Numbered from the stretch's first letter, positions 1 to 12,390 are shown. The stretch is DNA of 64,000 bases from Typhlomys cinereus (GCA_023101885.1 JALPQD010000233.1:2269501-2333500); one strand, 5' to 3'. The notes: a model not told the origin generated them from the letters alone. Numbers and translations are program-made.

Positions 1-790
1 AATGAATTACTAGTTACAAAGATTGAAGTACTGAGCCAAAAAAAAATTATCTTGCACTCCCCTTATGTGACAAAGATAAAAACACTGCCACCAGCGATTC
101 AATATTAAGTTATAAACTGTTTTAAATTAGTTCAGAAAAATACAGGGAACCAATGTAATTCGTTGTTGTTGAGAATAGGCTTCATCACACAAGAACATCA
201 GTTCCGGAGTCATTTATGAAACCTTTAGTTTCTGAAGATCATTGTAATCTACAAATGGAATTTTTAAAACACAAATCATCCAGAATTCATAAAAGCAGGT
301 TGTTCTGATTTGTCCTTTTTTACTTTACTGTGTAACAAATGAAGTGTCTGTTGCTCCATTCCTAATGTCACTAGCAGTTCTTAATCAGACAGTCTGGGAA
401 CTATGATGGTATTTATTTTATAACCAATATCAAAAAAATTCAACTTTTGTCTCTGACTTCAATTATCATGCAAGCTTAGTAGCCATTGTAAAAGACAAGC
501 ACTTGGTCTCCTATTTCTGTGGCTGCTGCCTTTTCCATTTCTGTCACTAATTCTTCCTGGCAAAATTGGACTCTTAAACATAACATGAAAATGTTTTAAC
601 CAAAAAAGTTAAAAATTCATAGCATGAAAATTCTTCCCATAATCATGAAGGAAAATAACTTTTGTATTAGTGCTAAAGTAAGAAGTGTGATATTTCATGC
701 TCTGTTCCTTTTATAGAAGTACTGTACTCTGATTAAGTAAAATAGAGTTGGTGTTCATAACTAGAGATATAAACCTCCAGGTACAGCCAA
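1..790. other. AT-rich unique sequence, no gene seen
   Basis: No recognisable repeat, conserved reading frame or RNA gene. Short ORFs on both strands have no family resemblance. Confidence 0.5.
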
Positions 791-796
791 TATAGG

Positions 797-1100
797 TGAG
801 AAAACACACAGATACACACAGACATATACATATAGACAGACAGAAACACACACATACACAAAGAAACATACATAAGTGTATACACACAGAGACATGCACA
901 TTTACACACATGGTAACACATAGACATAAATACATATATACACACAGACACTCACATACATATGGACTCACATGGAAACACATAGACATAAATATACACA
1001 CACATATATACATATACATAGACACACAGATATACACACACACAGACACATCTACAGACATAAACACAAAGATACACAGGCACCCACATGCACAAAAATA
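797..1100. repeat. Degenerate CA-rich simple repeat
   Basis: About 300 bp built of ACAC, ATAC and AGAC units (purine-pyrimidine alternation with interruptions) in no fixed register. Reading frames through it are Cys/Val/Tyr-rich on one strand and His/Thr-rich on the other, which is a by-product of the repeat and not evidence of a protein. Confidence 0.85.
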
Positions 1101-2291
1101 TTAAAATATAAAGTTTTGTTCTAAGCTGGCTAGACAAGAAACATATGGAGTGCAGACTCTATAAATTGCTTCAAATGATCCTTTGACGCCCATGCCTGAA
1201 ATTGCTCATTTTTTAGAAAGAAAAGTTATTTTATCTCAACCATATGATAGAAACCTCCAAGGATGACCTAACATAGATGTCAACCTGAAGCCACCCATGA
1301 AAACTCACTGCTGACAAGTAAGATAAAAAAAAAAAGATGCCTTTGTCCTGAATCACTGCCTGAGAACATGATGGGCTGTAAATGTGGTAGACCAAAAAAA
1401 AAATACACATACATGTTTCCTCAGCTCTGCTACAGCTTTCACTTCTCAGAGTTCAGATTGACTCTGGGCTCAGAAAGTCACCATCTAGAGTGCAAACATC
1501 CTAATGGCCACACCACAAGAACCTCCTCCTGACTCTACATTGCATTGCCAATCACCCACAGTCATGCCATGACACATGTTCCAAGAAACCAGTTACTAGA
1601 CTCAAGAAAGGAAAGTGCTGATTAAGCTAAGTGATAAATTGCTTATTTTTTTCTTTTTGAGGGAAATCCTCAGAAGCAGAATTTATAAAATGGAAAAAAA
1701 AATTAAATGTAATTATAGGTACAAACATTTCTAGAAAATTTATCATTTCCATTCATGTGGAAATATAAATTCGGCTGACCCATATTAGCAATACATTGGG
1801 TAGAATATTTCATGGGGATAAATTTAAAGGAAGCTTTTTGCACTTTTCAGCTTTGTAGCAGAATTTTTTTTTTAGCAAAGCTTTGTATATTTATTGCCAT
1901 CTGCTTCATCATTTACCATAAGAACTTAGAGAAAATAGGCATGAATCCCTTGGTGTAGTTTCAGCTTATAAATATGTTTTCCTACACATGTGCATGCACT
2001 CACATACATATATGCATAAACAGATGCCTTATCACATTTGCTTCTACCCGTTTTGATACTGTACAGAATCTCTATTAGAATTTCAGACTGAGCATTTTGG
2101 TAACCAAATTGTCTCAAAAGATACCACTGGTGAAAATGATTTAACTCTCAAGTTAACCAGGTTTAAATTTACAAATTATATCAGTACTAATGCAATAGTT
2201 TGGAATTTACTTCTTTAGTATACAAAATATGCAAAGACAAGTGCTTCCAATAATGAATGAAGTGGCCTTGATTTCCATTTGCAAGAATAAA
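1101..2291. other. Unique AT-rich sequence, nothing identified
   Basis: Several A-rich runs (for example near 1325, 1396 and 1695) but no SINE or LINE body I can recognise, and no supported coding region. Confidence 0.4.
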
Positions 2292-2377
2292 TACACACAC
2301 ACACGCGTGCATGCACACACACGCGTGCATGCACACACACACGCACACATATACACAGAGAGAGAGAGAGAGAGAGA
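2292..2377. repeat. Compound (CA)n / CGCGTGCATG / (GA)n microsatellite
   Basis: The (CA)n contains two copies of an 18-bp unit with ACGCGTGCATGC at its core, followed by ACGCACACATATAC and a (GA) run. Alternating purine-pyrimidine DNA with CG steps can adopt the left-handed Z form. This is a physical expectation, not shown here. Confidence 0.9.
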
Positions 2378-2764
2378 TGCTTGTGACATGAAGAATAAAA
2401 TCAAGATCAGTAACACCTTCTGTATAAAATCTTATATAATCACCACATTGACATTTTATTTTTGAAGGAGAGTCAATATATGGTCATTGAGTAATTTAAG
2501 TCGTATTTTTCAAATAACAACCAAAATTACCATGAATGGAAGGTTAGAGACTATTTCTTGCATATGTCCTTAGTCAATCAAAGTGGTTGCTTTAAACAGA
2601 CCCAAGACATACAGTGATTGTGTGTCTAATGTGATATCAGGCTATAATTTATAAACTAGGGAATTATGGGAGCAGTTGGTAGCAATAAAGAAAAATATCA
2701 AGAACATGTTGATCTGAAAAATAGAAAAACTTTCTATAAATTTTATTCATTCCATAGGGTATTT

Positions 2765-2878
2765 ATTTTGTACATTGATGATAATACAGTATTTTAACTA
2801 GATGAATTAGCTAGATGTACATTGGTGATAACTATATGTATATTAGTAATAGTGCAATGTTTTAACTAGATGAATTGA
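2765..2878. repeat. Imperfect local tandem duplication
   Basis: Two diverged copies of a roughly 45-60 bp unit lie side by side. Each begins TGTACATTG(A/G)TGATAA and ends TTTTAACTAGATGAATT. The second copy has an extra AT-rich insert in the middle. Confidence 0.65.
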
Positions 2879-5800
2879 CATGAACTAATAGTAAGAATTA
2901 AGAAAATTTTCCAAATTTTGATTCAGAGATATATAACTAGAACTACAGAATAATGGAAGAGAATAGTCATTCATACAAATGAACATAAAATTCATTTGAT
3001 ATTTTTCTTTAGGATATTAAAATTTCTCAACAATACTGAGCCAATTGGATAATATAAATAATTCTATGTAAAGATAGCTTAAGAGAGAAATTGAACACCT
3101 TAACCAAGCCAAACTGGGTAGATTGGTCCAGAGAGCAGTGAATGAGTGAGAGACATTGTGTGCTTTCAGAAGTAATGTTTATCTTATATTATAATGACCA
3201 TTGGGCCCTAAAACCACGATGTCACTTGGAAACTCTGGCCTATAGTGTTTACGTCCCTGACTGGTAGCACAATACTGAGTAAGGAATACTGAATGAAGAA
3301 GACCTATGATGTGAGAAAAATAATTACGAAAAAGAACCAAGTGTAGAATTTTAACTTTTAGAGGAAGGTCAGAAATTGACTTTTGCAAGGAGAATCAAAT
3401 CCATATGTGACATCTTACAACTTTTAAGTTTTGATTAAAAGTTTAAAAACATTAGGTATATCAAACATAGGTTATTAAAGTAAAGCAATGTCTTAAAGTC
3501 TTCTGTATTTCCATCTATGATGTGATTTTCCTAGATTCACTGATTATTGTCTTCTATGTACATTGAAAATGTTACAAAAAATTTTGCATGCAATTATGTG
3601 ATCATAGAAACATAAATATATCTAGTAATCATGATACATGTTTTTGTTTATAACCCTATTAAATAGTCTCTGGCAAGAAAGTCTTCCAACATAAAAGAGT
3701 TTAAAAGAGAACATGGAGTAACCTAACAACAAAATGGCAAGTGGGTTGTCAAATTCGGCTCTTACCCCAAAGTTCAGTGCTCTGTTTGTCAGAATGATGA
3801 TTTGTATATAAACAAAATACATTAAGGAAAAAAGGCAATGGCTAAGAGGCCATTTAATGTGAGTAAAACAAGAAGAATAGGGCCCAAATACAAACATATC
3901 TGAGTTCTGTGCATTGTTGGCTAATGCTGTGCCCTTTACAAAAACAAAGTGGATGCTCCTCTTTTCTAAGATTGTGGTAACATCACAGGAGACAGATTGT
4001 ACAGAATACATCCTTCATCAGAGGACCTGATCCTTGTAGAAAACCATGACTATACAAGATGTGAAGATAAGCAAAGGTTGGAGAATTGATCCTCGACAAT
4101 GGAATGCATACTACCTCTAAAACAGAGAAAGGGGTGGCAGGAACACAAAAGATCACCAAACGAGATCCTGACTAAAAATAAAACAGTGACAAAATAGGCC
4201 CTGCAATGAACTTCACCTATTTTTATAATAAGGAAAACAGAAATCCAAGAAATATATCCTGAAAAGCGTGGCAATTAGCAGCAGAACTAATTTAAAAAAC
4301 CTCAATTTGCAAGCCTTCCTCCCAGTACAAGCTTCCACATCCTGAGAGCAAGGAGGCAAGCTGATGGAAGAAAGGATTCTCTAACACCCATCAGCAGCCG
4401 GGAGCAAGAAAGAAGCGATCTACAGCACTGTGTCTCAGATTCAGATTTCATGGAACAGCGACGTTTTAAATAAATATATAAATTCCATCACCAACTTGCC
4501 AACATTTTAATTGTGCCAAGAAAAGACATTTAAAAATAAACAAAAGCGAAATAAGTATAAATGACTTTCACCACCATTTCACACAAAAACACACATGCTA
4601 AGCCAAAGTTTAGAATAGTCTTGTGGGAAAAAAAGTTGACTTTTTGTAAAAATGCACGTTAGTGTGGCTTTTCTTTATTTAGCTGAGGACTAATGCATAC
4701 TTCATCATGGACTAAACCTGGGCTGCTGGCCAATATTCCAGAATGAACAGAATATGTCCTAAATAGAGGGTCAGAAACTTTGACTGGAGTTTCTGTCCAT
4801 CAAAATCTGTGCTACATGAACAGACCTGGTTCCTAGCTCTGGATCTCAGAAAGAGTTCATTTGCAACATGTGACCTTCCCATTGCCTCGAGAATTCCAGC
4901 ACTGTAAGAAGAGTTAAATATCTAATAGGGACGAATGCTTCAAATTCAGTCCAGAGTCCTGGGTCTTCACAAAGCTCATTGCTCTCTCAAGCCTCAGGGG
5001 GAAATGTTGGCAGATGAAGAATGGCGGATGCCAGAGCAGACACTGAACACCTCAGCCAAGTCTTCTAGTAGCTTCTAAATCTGTGTTCATGAAAGAAATG
5101 TCAGATTGACCAGCACTGTTTGTTTTTAAAAGCTCAATCACTCTATTGTTTCAGGTTAACTAGGATTCTTGACATTACACTGTTAGGAAAAATACATTGG
5201 AGGAAGAAGGAAGCTCATGACTGGGAGCAGATACGACAATTTTCTGAAGTGAGTGAAAAGATGCACTTCGCACACAGTAAGTTCTGTGTAGAAATAAGCT
5301 GAGTCTGATGCAGCTATTTAAAAATGGGTCCCATCTCCAACAGAGTCTCTGTTGCCACCATCAACCTTGTAGAATACACAGAAATAAAAAACAAAAACAA
5401 AGGAACTTTATAATATATCAACAGATAAAATACAGTTTTATCTTTTTGGCCTGACAAGGTACAGAATGGAAAGTGAAAATCTACACATTTAATAAACCTT
5501 AATGAAGTCTTAAGAAGCTCACTTTGAGCACTCGGAACTCTTAGATTTTAAGAGTTGAGAGAAGAAACCACAGGAAACCCAGAAACAACCAGATGGAAGT
5601 AGATTGAACTAAGACTTTCCATTCCTCAGCCTCTTTAGTCACACCCATAACATAATTATAGCTTAGCACTCTCCTGTAATTATACAGTGTTGAGAAACAC
5701 TCCGAATTTTATAGTAAAGCTAAACCAAACAGTTTTATTGCCAATAGGTTTTGTACTTTTATCCCGAGGAATGAATTTTTAAAAAGGCAAATACAAATCT

Positions 5801-7980
5801 AGACTTAATAAGACAAAATGAAGATGTTTATAGCCTTGCCACACAGAGATGTACTTACAAGAAAAACTGGTACAAATAAACAGCCAGTACAAATTTGCCT
5901 AGGCAAATAGTCAGCTCTCAATAAGTATTAGGTGTTGCTACCATCGCCACCTTTGCAAAAAAATGATTCAAGGATACCTTTTTTAACTTCCATGCCAATA
6001 AACTAAAATCTACAGAAGGGTTAGTGTAAGGCTTTCAAGCTCTCTTTCAAGGAAAACCCACAGCATTCAGCAAAGCCATATTCACCTCCTCTGGAGTTAT
6101 TCCACTTCCTTTTTTTTTTCTCTCCTAAACTCCAACGGTGTTAAAAAGTGTGTCAGATCCTTCTTCAGGCTGGATTTTGTGGTACCCACCACAGGAATTC
6201 TGCATGACTTTAGTGCATAAGTAATTGCTATCATGAAAATTCCTGATTTTCCAAAAACAAATGATGCATAAAAGGCACATAAAAGTCCAGTTAATAAGTC
6301 CCAAAGCGTTCAAGAACATATCTTAACTCAACCAATGGAACTGGTTTTTTATTCAGCAGAGACCGCTTAAATGCATTGCCTGAGTGCACAGTAAATCTAT
6401 TCTTTTAGCAGGTTTATTCCTTTATCTGGTAGTCAATTAAGTGGCCTTTCATGAAACGTAGCAATGACATACATCTGTGGATGGAGGTATATTCTTATAA
6501 CTTGTCTGATTATCTTTGGGCTTTAACATGTTTTATTTATGAGTGTTATTTCTTGAACAGGTTTATGCCTTCATCAAGTAATCATGAACACATTTTAAGT
6601 ATAAATATGAGTCAGTAGCAACTGGAAAGCGTCATGGTTTTAGCAAGGAGCATTCTTGCACAAATATCTCATTCAATTTCCAGAGATTGTATTTTGAGAA
6701 TAAAATTTAGTTTGTCATTTTCCTTCCTCACTTTCCAAATTGCAATACCCATACTACAAAGGAAAGCAATCATCACTCTCGCATGCAGTCACCTAAATAT
6801 TTCTAGATATAGAAATGCCATCAGCTTATTTCATGCATCTGAGATGAACTGAAAGAAAGCTTTTGAAGTACAACAGCACCTATGATAATTCCTCAGTGCA
6901 AGAGGAACGCCACAGAATAAATGTCAGAAAATGTATTGATGTATTTGTGAGTGAGAAAATGTAATCAGACTTTTAATGTTTTGGATAGTCTGTTGTTGCT
7001 TGTGTCTGTCAAAATTTAATGTTATCAATCACATTTTTCCTATTGCAAATCCAGAGAAAAAAATTCAAAAATTAAAAACTACTATAATTTAACTGATTGA
7101 GTCTTCAATGATCATTTACACAATTTATTTTGCATATGAAGCAGGTGAAATATGGACCAAAACTTGTAACTTTTCTTCTATAATTTTATGATTAAGAGAA
7201 TATTTAGCACAGTAATCTAATGTTGAATTGAATATTTTAAATCATTAATTTAAAAATGAGTTAAAAGTTTGGCTGATATTTTACACAAATGCTACTATTC
7301 TATTTAGAAGTAAGCTCACAGTAACATTCTACAGAGGAATTAACTCTTCTTAAATTAAGGAATATTATAAACCAGTAAAAGAATGACATTCTTTTTTATG
7401 ACTATAGCTTGGGTTATAATGTGACAAGAAAAAAAACTGTAATGTTTCTAGAATGACAGCTTTTTAGATTTGTGTTGCCTGAGGTAGTTCAGCTGAACAA
7501 TAAACTATAATTTGATTGATGGAAAATTGAAGTGGTTCATCTTATCTGCCAGTCTCGCCTACCAGAGCTTGGGTTTTGCATGTATGATGATGTATCACAG
7601 TTTGAGAGCTAATGTTGTTTGTATTAGGCAGGATATTTTTTTCAATCACATAAGAAAGAGTTTTTTAATAAAAAGTATTGATAAAATATTCCATGGATTA
7701 GAATGGAATCAAGTATAATTTAAAAATTCAAATGTAAAAAAAAACTAAAAGATGTAAGTCAGATCTCACAATTATTCACTGGTCAGGAGAAATAGCTGAA
7801 ATTTCTATGTCTAGGAGCAATGAAATCTGTACCTGAGGAAAACCATTAGATCTACCTATTTTGTCTTTATTTTTAAAGGAATGAGTCCTTGATTAAATAG
7901 AAAACTTGTAATTACTGATTACATTGTCCTCTCCACTCAAAGGGAGGAAAAAAAAGAACATTCGAATTTATTTCATTTAT
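2879..7980. other. Long unique AT-rich stretch without recognised genes
   Basis: About 5 kb with no SINE, L1 or LTR signature that I can support. The longest frame (minus strand, 3622-4011, 129 codons) has no recognisable domain and sits in ordinary AT-rich DNA, so I treat it as chance. Ancient repeats below my recognition threshold are likely. Confidence 0.4.
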
Positions 7981-7984
7981 AGTG

Positions 7985-8075
7985 AGTGCTGAGGACTGAA
8001 TCATAGACATTTCACACACTAGGCAGGCAGTCTACTGAGAAACTGTATCCCTGACCTCCTTCTGTATTTTTTTGA
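7985..8075 (-). repeat. Old ID/B4-like SINE remnant
   Basis: Antisense to an ID-type tRNA-derived head: GTGCTGAGGACTGAATC, then CACTAGGCAGGCAGTCTACTGAGAAACTG, matching the usual 'tgctggggattgaaccc ... ctaggcaagcactctacc' pattern with decay. A TTTTTTTGAGATA run follows, as expected at the B1 half of a B4 composite. B4 is a rodent fusion of ID and B1 sequences. Confidence 0.65.
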
Positions 8076-8488
8076 GATATGTTAAACCAGTTGTACACAC
8101 CAGTCATGAATTTACTCTTTAGCCCAAACAGACCTAGAATTTGTGATGCTTCCCCTTCAAACTTCATAGTAGCTGGTTGTTAAATGACTTTACCACCAAG
8201 CATGGCTTGAAATAAACATTAAACCCCCAATAAATGCTGCATAACATACTTTAAACAAATTCAAGCAAGATATTGACAACCAAACAGTGCTAAGCTATTT
8301 ATAAGTAACTCCTGAATGCTGAGAATTTTTGGACAATCTTTACAAATTGAAGTTAAAATTCCCAAGTGACTTTCAAAGCATAATTTTTAACAGACTTATT
8401 CTAGCTCATCTTCTGCTACTAAGTACTTTCATGAATTAGATATAAGACTCCAAAGAAAAAAAGAAAGTAATGACCAACACTTTGGAGT

Positions 8489-8721
8489 GAGGCTGGGAAA
8501 TGGTTCAAGGACTAAAAAGCCTTTGCCTTTCAAGCAAAAGGACCTAAGTTCAGTTCCCTAGATCCCAACCTAAAAATTCTGTGCTTTTAGGGCAGAAGTC
8601 TGCAATTTGGTCATGGGAAACTCCAGACCAAAGCAATAAGAACGTAGAACAATAAAAAATGTGTCCCAATATCACCTTCAGGCACACACACACTCAAGTG
8701 CCCTCTGGTACACATGAGCTC
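8489..8721 (+). repeat. Older B2-like tRNA-derived SINE
   Basis: Head reads GAGGCTGGGAAATGGTTCA (decayed A box) and then GGACCTAAGTTCAGTTCC (B box). The body ends in CAAGTGCCCTCTGGTACACATG, the same 3' end as the copies at 36163 and 34566. The A-rich tail has been replaced by the polypurine microsatellite that starts at 8722. Confidence 0.8.
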
Positions 8722-8956
8722 AAGAAAGAAAGAAAAAGAAAGGAAAGAAGGAAAGAAAGAAAGAAAAAGAAAGAAGAGAGAAAGACAGAGAGAGAAAGAG
8801 AAAGAAAGAAAAAGAGAAAGAGAGAAAGAGAAACAGAGAGAAAGAAGAGAGAGAAAGAGGGAAAGAGAGAAAGAGAAGATAGAAAGAGAGAAAGAGAGAA
8901 AGAGAAGAAAGAGAGAAAGAAAAAGAGAAAGAAAGAGAGAAAGAAAGAGAGAGAAA
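8722..8956. repeat. (GAAA)n/(GA)n polypurine microsatellite
   Basis: About 235 bp of almost uninterrupted purines on the plus strand, mainly GAAA, GAGA and GAAG units. It begins exactly where the SINE tail should be. The Lys/Arg/Glu-rich frames on the plus strand and Ser/Leu/Phe-rich frames on the minus strand are artefacts of the repeat. Confidence 0.95.
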
Positions 8957-8961
8957 TCAAA

Positions 8962-9235
8962 GAAAAGGACCTCAGTTCAGATCTCCAGATGCCATACAAA
9001 TATGTTGGGTAAGTATGGCAATCCAACTTTTATTCTATTACTGGAAGTCAGAACAAACTAGCTCACTAGGCTGTCCCTAATTGTATTTTCTGGGTTTAAT
9101 TAAGAGACCCAGGTTCACAACTGTAAGGCATTAGAGTGATCAAGAATGATTCCTGATATTTACTTTGGGCTTTTGTAGCCACACGCAATCAAGTACACAC
9201 ACGCTCATTCCCCACATATACATGAAAGAAGACAA
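8962..9235 (+). repeat. Old tRNA-type SINE remnant (3' portion)
   Basis: Contains GGACCTCAGTTCAGATCTCC (B box region), GGTAAGTATGGCAATCC, CTCACTAGGCTG, AGAGACCCAGGTTCA and a CACACGCAATCAAGTACACACACGC tail. This is the same arrangement as the longer rodent SINE type at 62063 and 37930 ('gtgggcatggcaacc ... ggctggctagc ... gagaccctgtctc ... cacacgcatgc'). The 5' end is lost in the microsatellite. Confidence 0.55.
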
Positions 9236-9613
9236 ATTAAACATGGGAAAAAATATCAGAACTACTGAAATGTTTGTTAATAAAATTCAGGAATGCTAAG
9301 TAGTAAATAAGAGAATATTCTAAATGGAAAAAAGTTCTATAATCTGAAAAAGTAAATGTTCTCAAAAGACCATTATATGACTGAGTTATAAATTTCCTTG
9401 TATGATTTTGCTCTTTGTTCAAGAATTTAAAATTAACATTAGAATGAAAAATATTAAATGGACAATACAATTTATCCAAAATAACAAATGAAGATTATTT
9501 ATTCTTCAATAAAAGTATTTTAAGTGTTTATAAACATTTCATCAAAATTCAGTTTATTGTGTATTGAGCATTCACTCTGCATGGGGGAAGAACAATATTG
9601 CTACATTTCTGAA
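9236..9613. other. AT-rich unique spacer
   Basis: No repeat or gene recognised between the SINE remnant and the target-site duplication of the next SINE. Confidence 0.5.
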
Positions 9614-9629
9614 AAAATGTACAATTATC

Positions 9630-9938
9630 GGGGGCTGGAGAGGTGGCTCGGGTATTAAGCCTCTGCCTTGCAGGCGGAAGGTCCTGCGTTCTGATCCTAG
9701 ACCCCACGTATAGACGATGGGCGGAAGCGGGGGCAGCCTGCGTTTCTGGTCCTGGTAGGGCAGATCCTGTGAATCCCGGGGCAGAGTAAACAAGGAGGAG
9801 GTAGAGGCGGTCCAATGGTGATTCCCGAATTCGTCCGTGGTTCTACACACACACACACACACATACATACACACACATACATACATACACGCGCACACAC
9901 GCGTACACACACAATTGAATAAATAATAATAAAAAATT
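9630..9938 (+). repeat. Young B2-like SINE, lineage-specific family
   Basis: Full-length copy. Head GGGGCTGGAGAGGTGGCTC (A box region), then GGAAGGTCCTGCGTTCTGATCC (B box), a GC-rich body with GGGGCAGAGTAAACAAGG, a (CA)n tract, and the tail CAATTGAATAAATAATAAT followed by As. Flanked by a 15/16 target-site duplication: AAAATGTACAATTATC at 9614-9629 and AAAATTTACAATTATC at 9939-9954. The family has at least seven members here. Its B2-type head resembles mouse B2, but the body and tail differ. Confidence 0.93.
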
Positions 9939-9954
9939 AAAATTTACAATTATC

Positions 9955-10427
9955 CAGGACATGTGGTCCCACAGTTTTACTCATAAAAAAACTTTCTTAG
10001 TTGGTATCAAGAGCCATAAGATTCTTTGATGAATTCATTTCAATTTTAAAAGATCTTAAGAAAGTCAGAAATGGACTTGGGAGACATGCATTGCTTTGAA
10101 AAAAAGTGAAGATCATAATAATAATCAAGAAAACTTAATCGTGTTATATCTTGTTCATCTCATTATTTCTCTACAGATTTGATGTGTGTCAGGTTTTTGC
10201 TTTGTGTTCTATTTATTGTGGTTATTTGTTTTACATGCATTTGCATCATTCCAAAGCTTATCTTACAGGTTCATTTATTAGTCACACTACCAAAATTAAA
10301 AATTAAAATAACTCAAGGATAGCCAATTCATTTATAATACCTATAAATAAGATGATATTTGCATGGTACAAAATTATTATCTCATCTAAGTACTGAAATA
10401 ATACTGTATACTAACTCTAGCCATGGC
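9955..10427. other. AT-rich unique spacer
   Basis: No supported feature. Confidence 0.4.
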
Positions 10428-10654
10428 TTTTTTATAAAATAAAGTTTTATTGTAACACAGAAATGCACTTTTTTAAAAAAAAATTGCTGCTTTCTTGTTG
10501 TAACAGCAGAAGTGAGTAGTGGTGACAGCCAAAAATATTTACAATTACATACTGCGTAGAAATTGCAGCAGTCTCAAGTCTGGATAGTCAGTACTATTTC
10601 AAAACATCTGTGTAGACAGGCATTACATCCAACTTAAGTTTCAATTTAATTCCA
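10428..10654 (-). other. Possible extended 3'UTR of the NPM1 retrocopy
   Basis: Read on the minus strand, the sequence continues past the first poly(A) signal and ends in a second signal, CAATAAAACTTTATTTTAT, followed by A-rich DNA at about 10430-10445. It could be a longer alternative 3' end copied with the retrogene or an adjacent unrelated repeat. I cannot decide. Confidence 0.3.
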
Positions 10655-11672
10655 TTACTATTTTGCTTTATTAAAATGCTGAGTTTATTTTACCTGTATG
10701 TTTGAATCCCCACCACCTCCATGACTACTACTTACTACTACTATTATATCCTATCATAATATTCCATACACACTTAAACCAAGCAAAGGCTTCTTGTCAG
10801 TGGAACCTGAACAATTCTGATCAAACAAGATGTGGAAGGTTCTCACTTTGCATTATGAAAAGTATAGCCAGATAGCAACAGTTCCAGAGATAAAATAGGT
10901 TGAAAAATTTCAACTGTTTAAACTATTTTCTTTAAAAGACTTCCTCCACTAGCAGAGCTTTTCAATTGGTCTCCTAATCAGCCATCTGGAATCAATTCTT
11001 CACAAAATTGAAAAACTTGGCTTACACTTCGTGAAGAGAACCAACTTTCTCTATACTTGACTGAATTTTTGTTTGATACCTTCCATTGAACTTGGTTCAT
11101 TTCGTTTTTTAGTAGTTTTTCCTCTTTTATTCCCTGATGATTCTTGACCTTTTGACCTTGGTGTTGAAGGTTTTGGGGCCCTTTCCAATCTGGTTTGACT
11201 TTTTGTACTTTTGGCTGGACAATCTCATAGTTTTCTTCAGATTCTTCATCATAAAATTTCTTATCATCATCACCTTTATCATCAAGTTTTACTTTTCTGT
11301 AGAATCACTTGTAGAAGCAGTTCACTTTTCAGATGAACTCAAGAGTTTTACATCCTCCTCATCTTCCTACACAGTGACTAAGGACTATCTACTTATATGA
11401 ACAATCTGTGAAACACCTTCAAACTTAGGACACAGGAGGTGGAATTTCAAAGCCCCAAACAGTTGGTTGTATAGACATTTACAAAGTTATCAGCATTAGT
11501 TTAATTGAATTGCCTTCAAAATTCATTGTCTCTGCCTCAGTATTCTTCAACTCTTTTGTCTCAGCATTAAAACTGATTTTTAATGATAACTGGTGTGCTT
11601 TGCATCATTAAACACCTTATAAAGTGATAATCTTTGTTAGCCTTCATTTCACAACCAAAGATGCATTGGGGA
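10655..11672 (-). pseudogene. NPM1-ps: Processed pseudogene of nucleophosmin (NPM1)
   Basis: The parent protein is a nucleolar histone chaperone and ribosome-biogenesis factor. Read on the minus strand, the sequence carries NPM1 landmarks in order without introns: decayed core around 11560-11672; MSIQPTV then GFEIPPPV (about 11430-11483); EDVKLLSSSEK (about 11318-11360); a shortened acidic region; a KSNQIGKGPK stretch; SIEKVGSLHEV and AKFFNFVKN (about 11000-11070); and the C-terminus with the LWQWRKSL codons, in which one Trp codon is now TAG (about 10935-10960). Many stops and frameshifts are present. It lacks roughly the first 15 codons. The 3'UTR continues downstream with a GTATGGAATATTATGATAGGA block and an AATAAAG signal near 10670. 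The lack of introns, the 5' truncation and the damage indicate an old L1-mediated retrocopy. Confidence 0.9.
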
Positions 11673-11676
11673 CTGT

Positions 11677-12060
11677 ACTAATTATGCTCCTCTGTTGCTG
11701 TGAGGAAACACTAAGACTCAACTAATTTAAAGAGAGAAAGGGAAATTTATACAATTTATAGTTCCAGAGGGAAGATACAATCCTTCTTGGTGAGAAAGGC
11801 ATGATTGGCTGGCAGAAGCTGGAGGTGGCCTAAGTCGCTGCAGATACCATGGTTGCCAGAGAGTTGGTGCTGTAAGCTCAAGAACAGCCTCATTAACTCA
11901 AGCAGGGAGTAGCCAACCAACCTCGAGGCTACAACTTGTGACTGCCTTCCTCTAACAAGACTCCACCTTTAAAAGGTGCTATGACTTTCCTAAATAAATA
12001 AACACATGAGCCTATGGGGGACAGCTCACATTTCATACCATGATAGGGGCTTCAGAGCAT
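11677..12060 (-). repeat. Rodent interspersed repeat, family unassigned
   Basis: Begins ACTAATTATGCTCCTCTGTTGCTGTGAGGAAACACTAAGACTC and runs through CAATTTATAGTTCCAGAGGG, GGTGAGAAAGGCATGATTGGC, CAAGACTCCACC and ACACATGAGCCTATGGGGGACA. This fits a common rodent dispersed repeat whose sense 3' end reads 'cacagcaa(t/c)ag ... ctaacta'. Related copies appear at about 49200 (minus) and 50130 (plus). I believe it is LTR- or DNA-transposon-derived but cannot name it. Confidence 0.6.
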
Positions 12061-12282
12061 TCATGTTCATTCCATTGAATCTTTCACAGGGAGGGGGCAG
12101 GCACGCCACTGTGGGAGAAGCAGGACCGAGATAACTGGATACTGCACCAGCTCTATGAAGGCTTTTGATGATAACATCTGGTTATAATGCTATTGGAGAA
12201 TAAACACAAAAAGCATTGCCTCTTACAAAGGTAAAGTCATTGAAGGAAACAGAATCAACTTATACTAATTGGATAAACCAAG
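12061..12282. other. Unique spacer
   Basis: Short GC-richer patch (GGGAGGGGGCAGGCACGCC near 12090) and no recognisable element. The target-site duplication of the following SINE begins at 12283. Confidence 0.4.
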
Positions 12283-12295
12283 GTTTTTGTTTCAA

Positions 12296-12359
12296 TACAT
12301 TTTTTTATTTTTTATTATTTATTCAATTGTGAGTGTATGTGTATGTATGTATATGTGTA

Positions 12360-12390
<31 letters not shown>

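Noticed and set aside
711..1137. Cys/Val/Tyr-rich and His/Thr-rich frames
   Set aside because: Arise from the degenerate CA repeat. No signal peptide or disulfide pattern consistent between frames.
3622..4011. 129-codon minus-strand frame
   Set aside because: No domain, no similarity I recognise, and located in plain AT-rich DNA. Length is unremarkable for 64 kb searched in six frames.
8659..9061. Lys/Arg/Glu-rich 110-117 codon frames
   Set aside because: Same artefact in the 8722-8956 purine tract, with ends in SINE sequence.
9549..9912. Several overlapping 70-112 codon frames
   Set aside because: They lie within a young B2-like SINE. The same peptides recur in every other copy, in both orientations.
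11137..11400. 87-codon plus-strand Phe/Leu/Ile-rich frame that looks membrane-like
   Set aside because: It is the antisense of the NPM1 retrocopy acidic and linker region (Glu/Asp/Lys codons read backwards give Phe/Leu/Ile/Ser).
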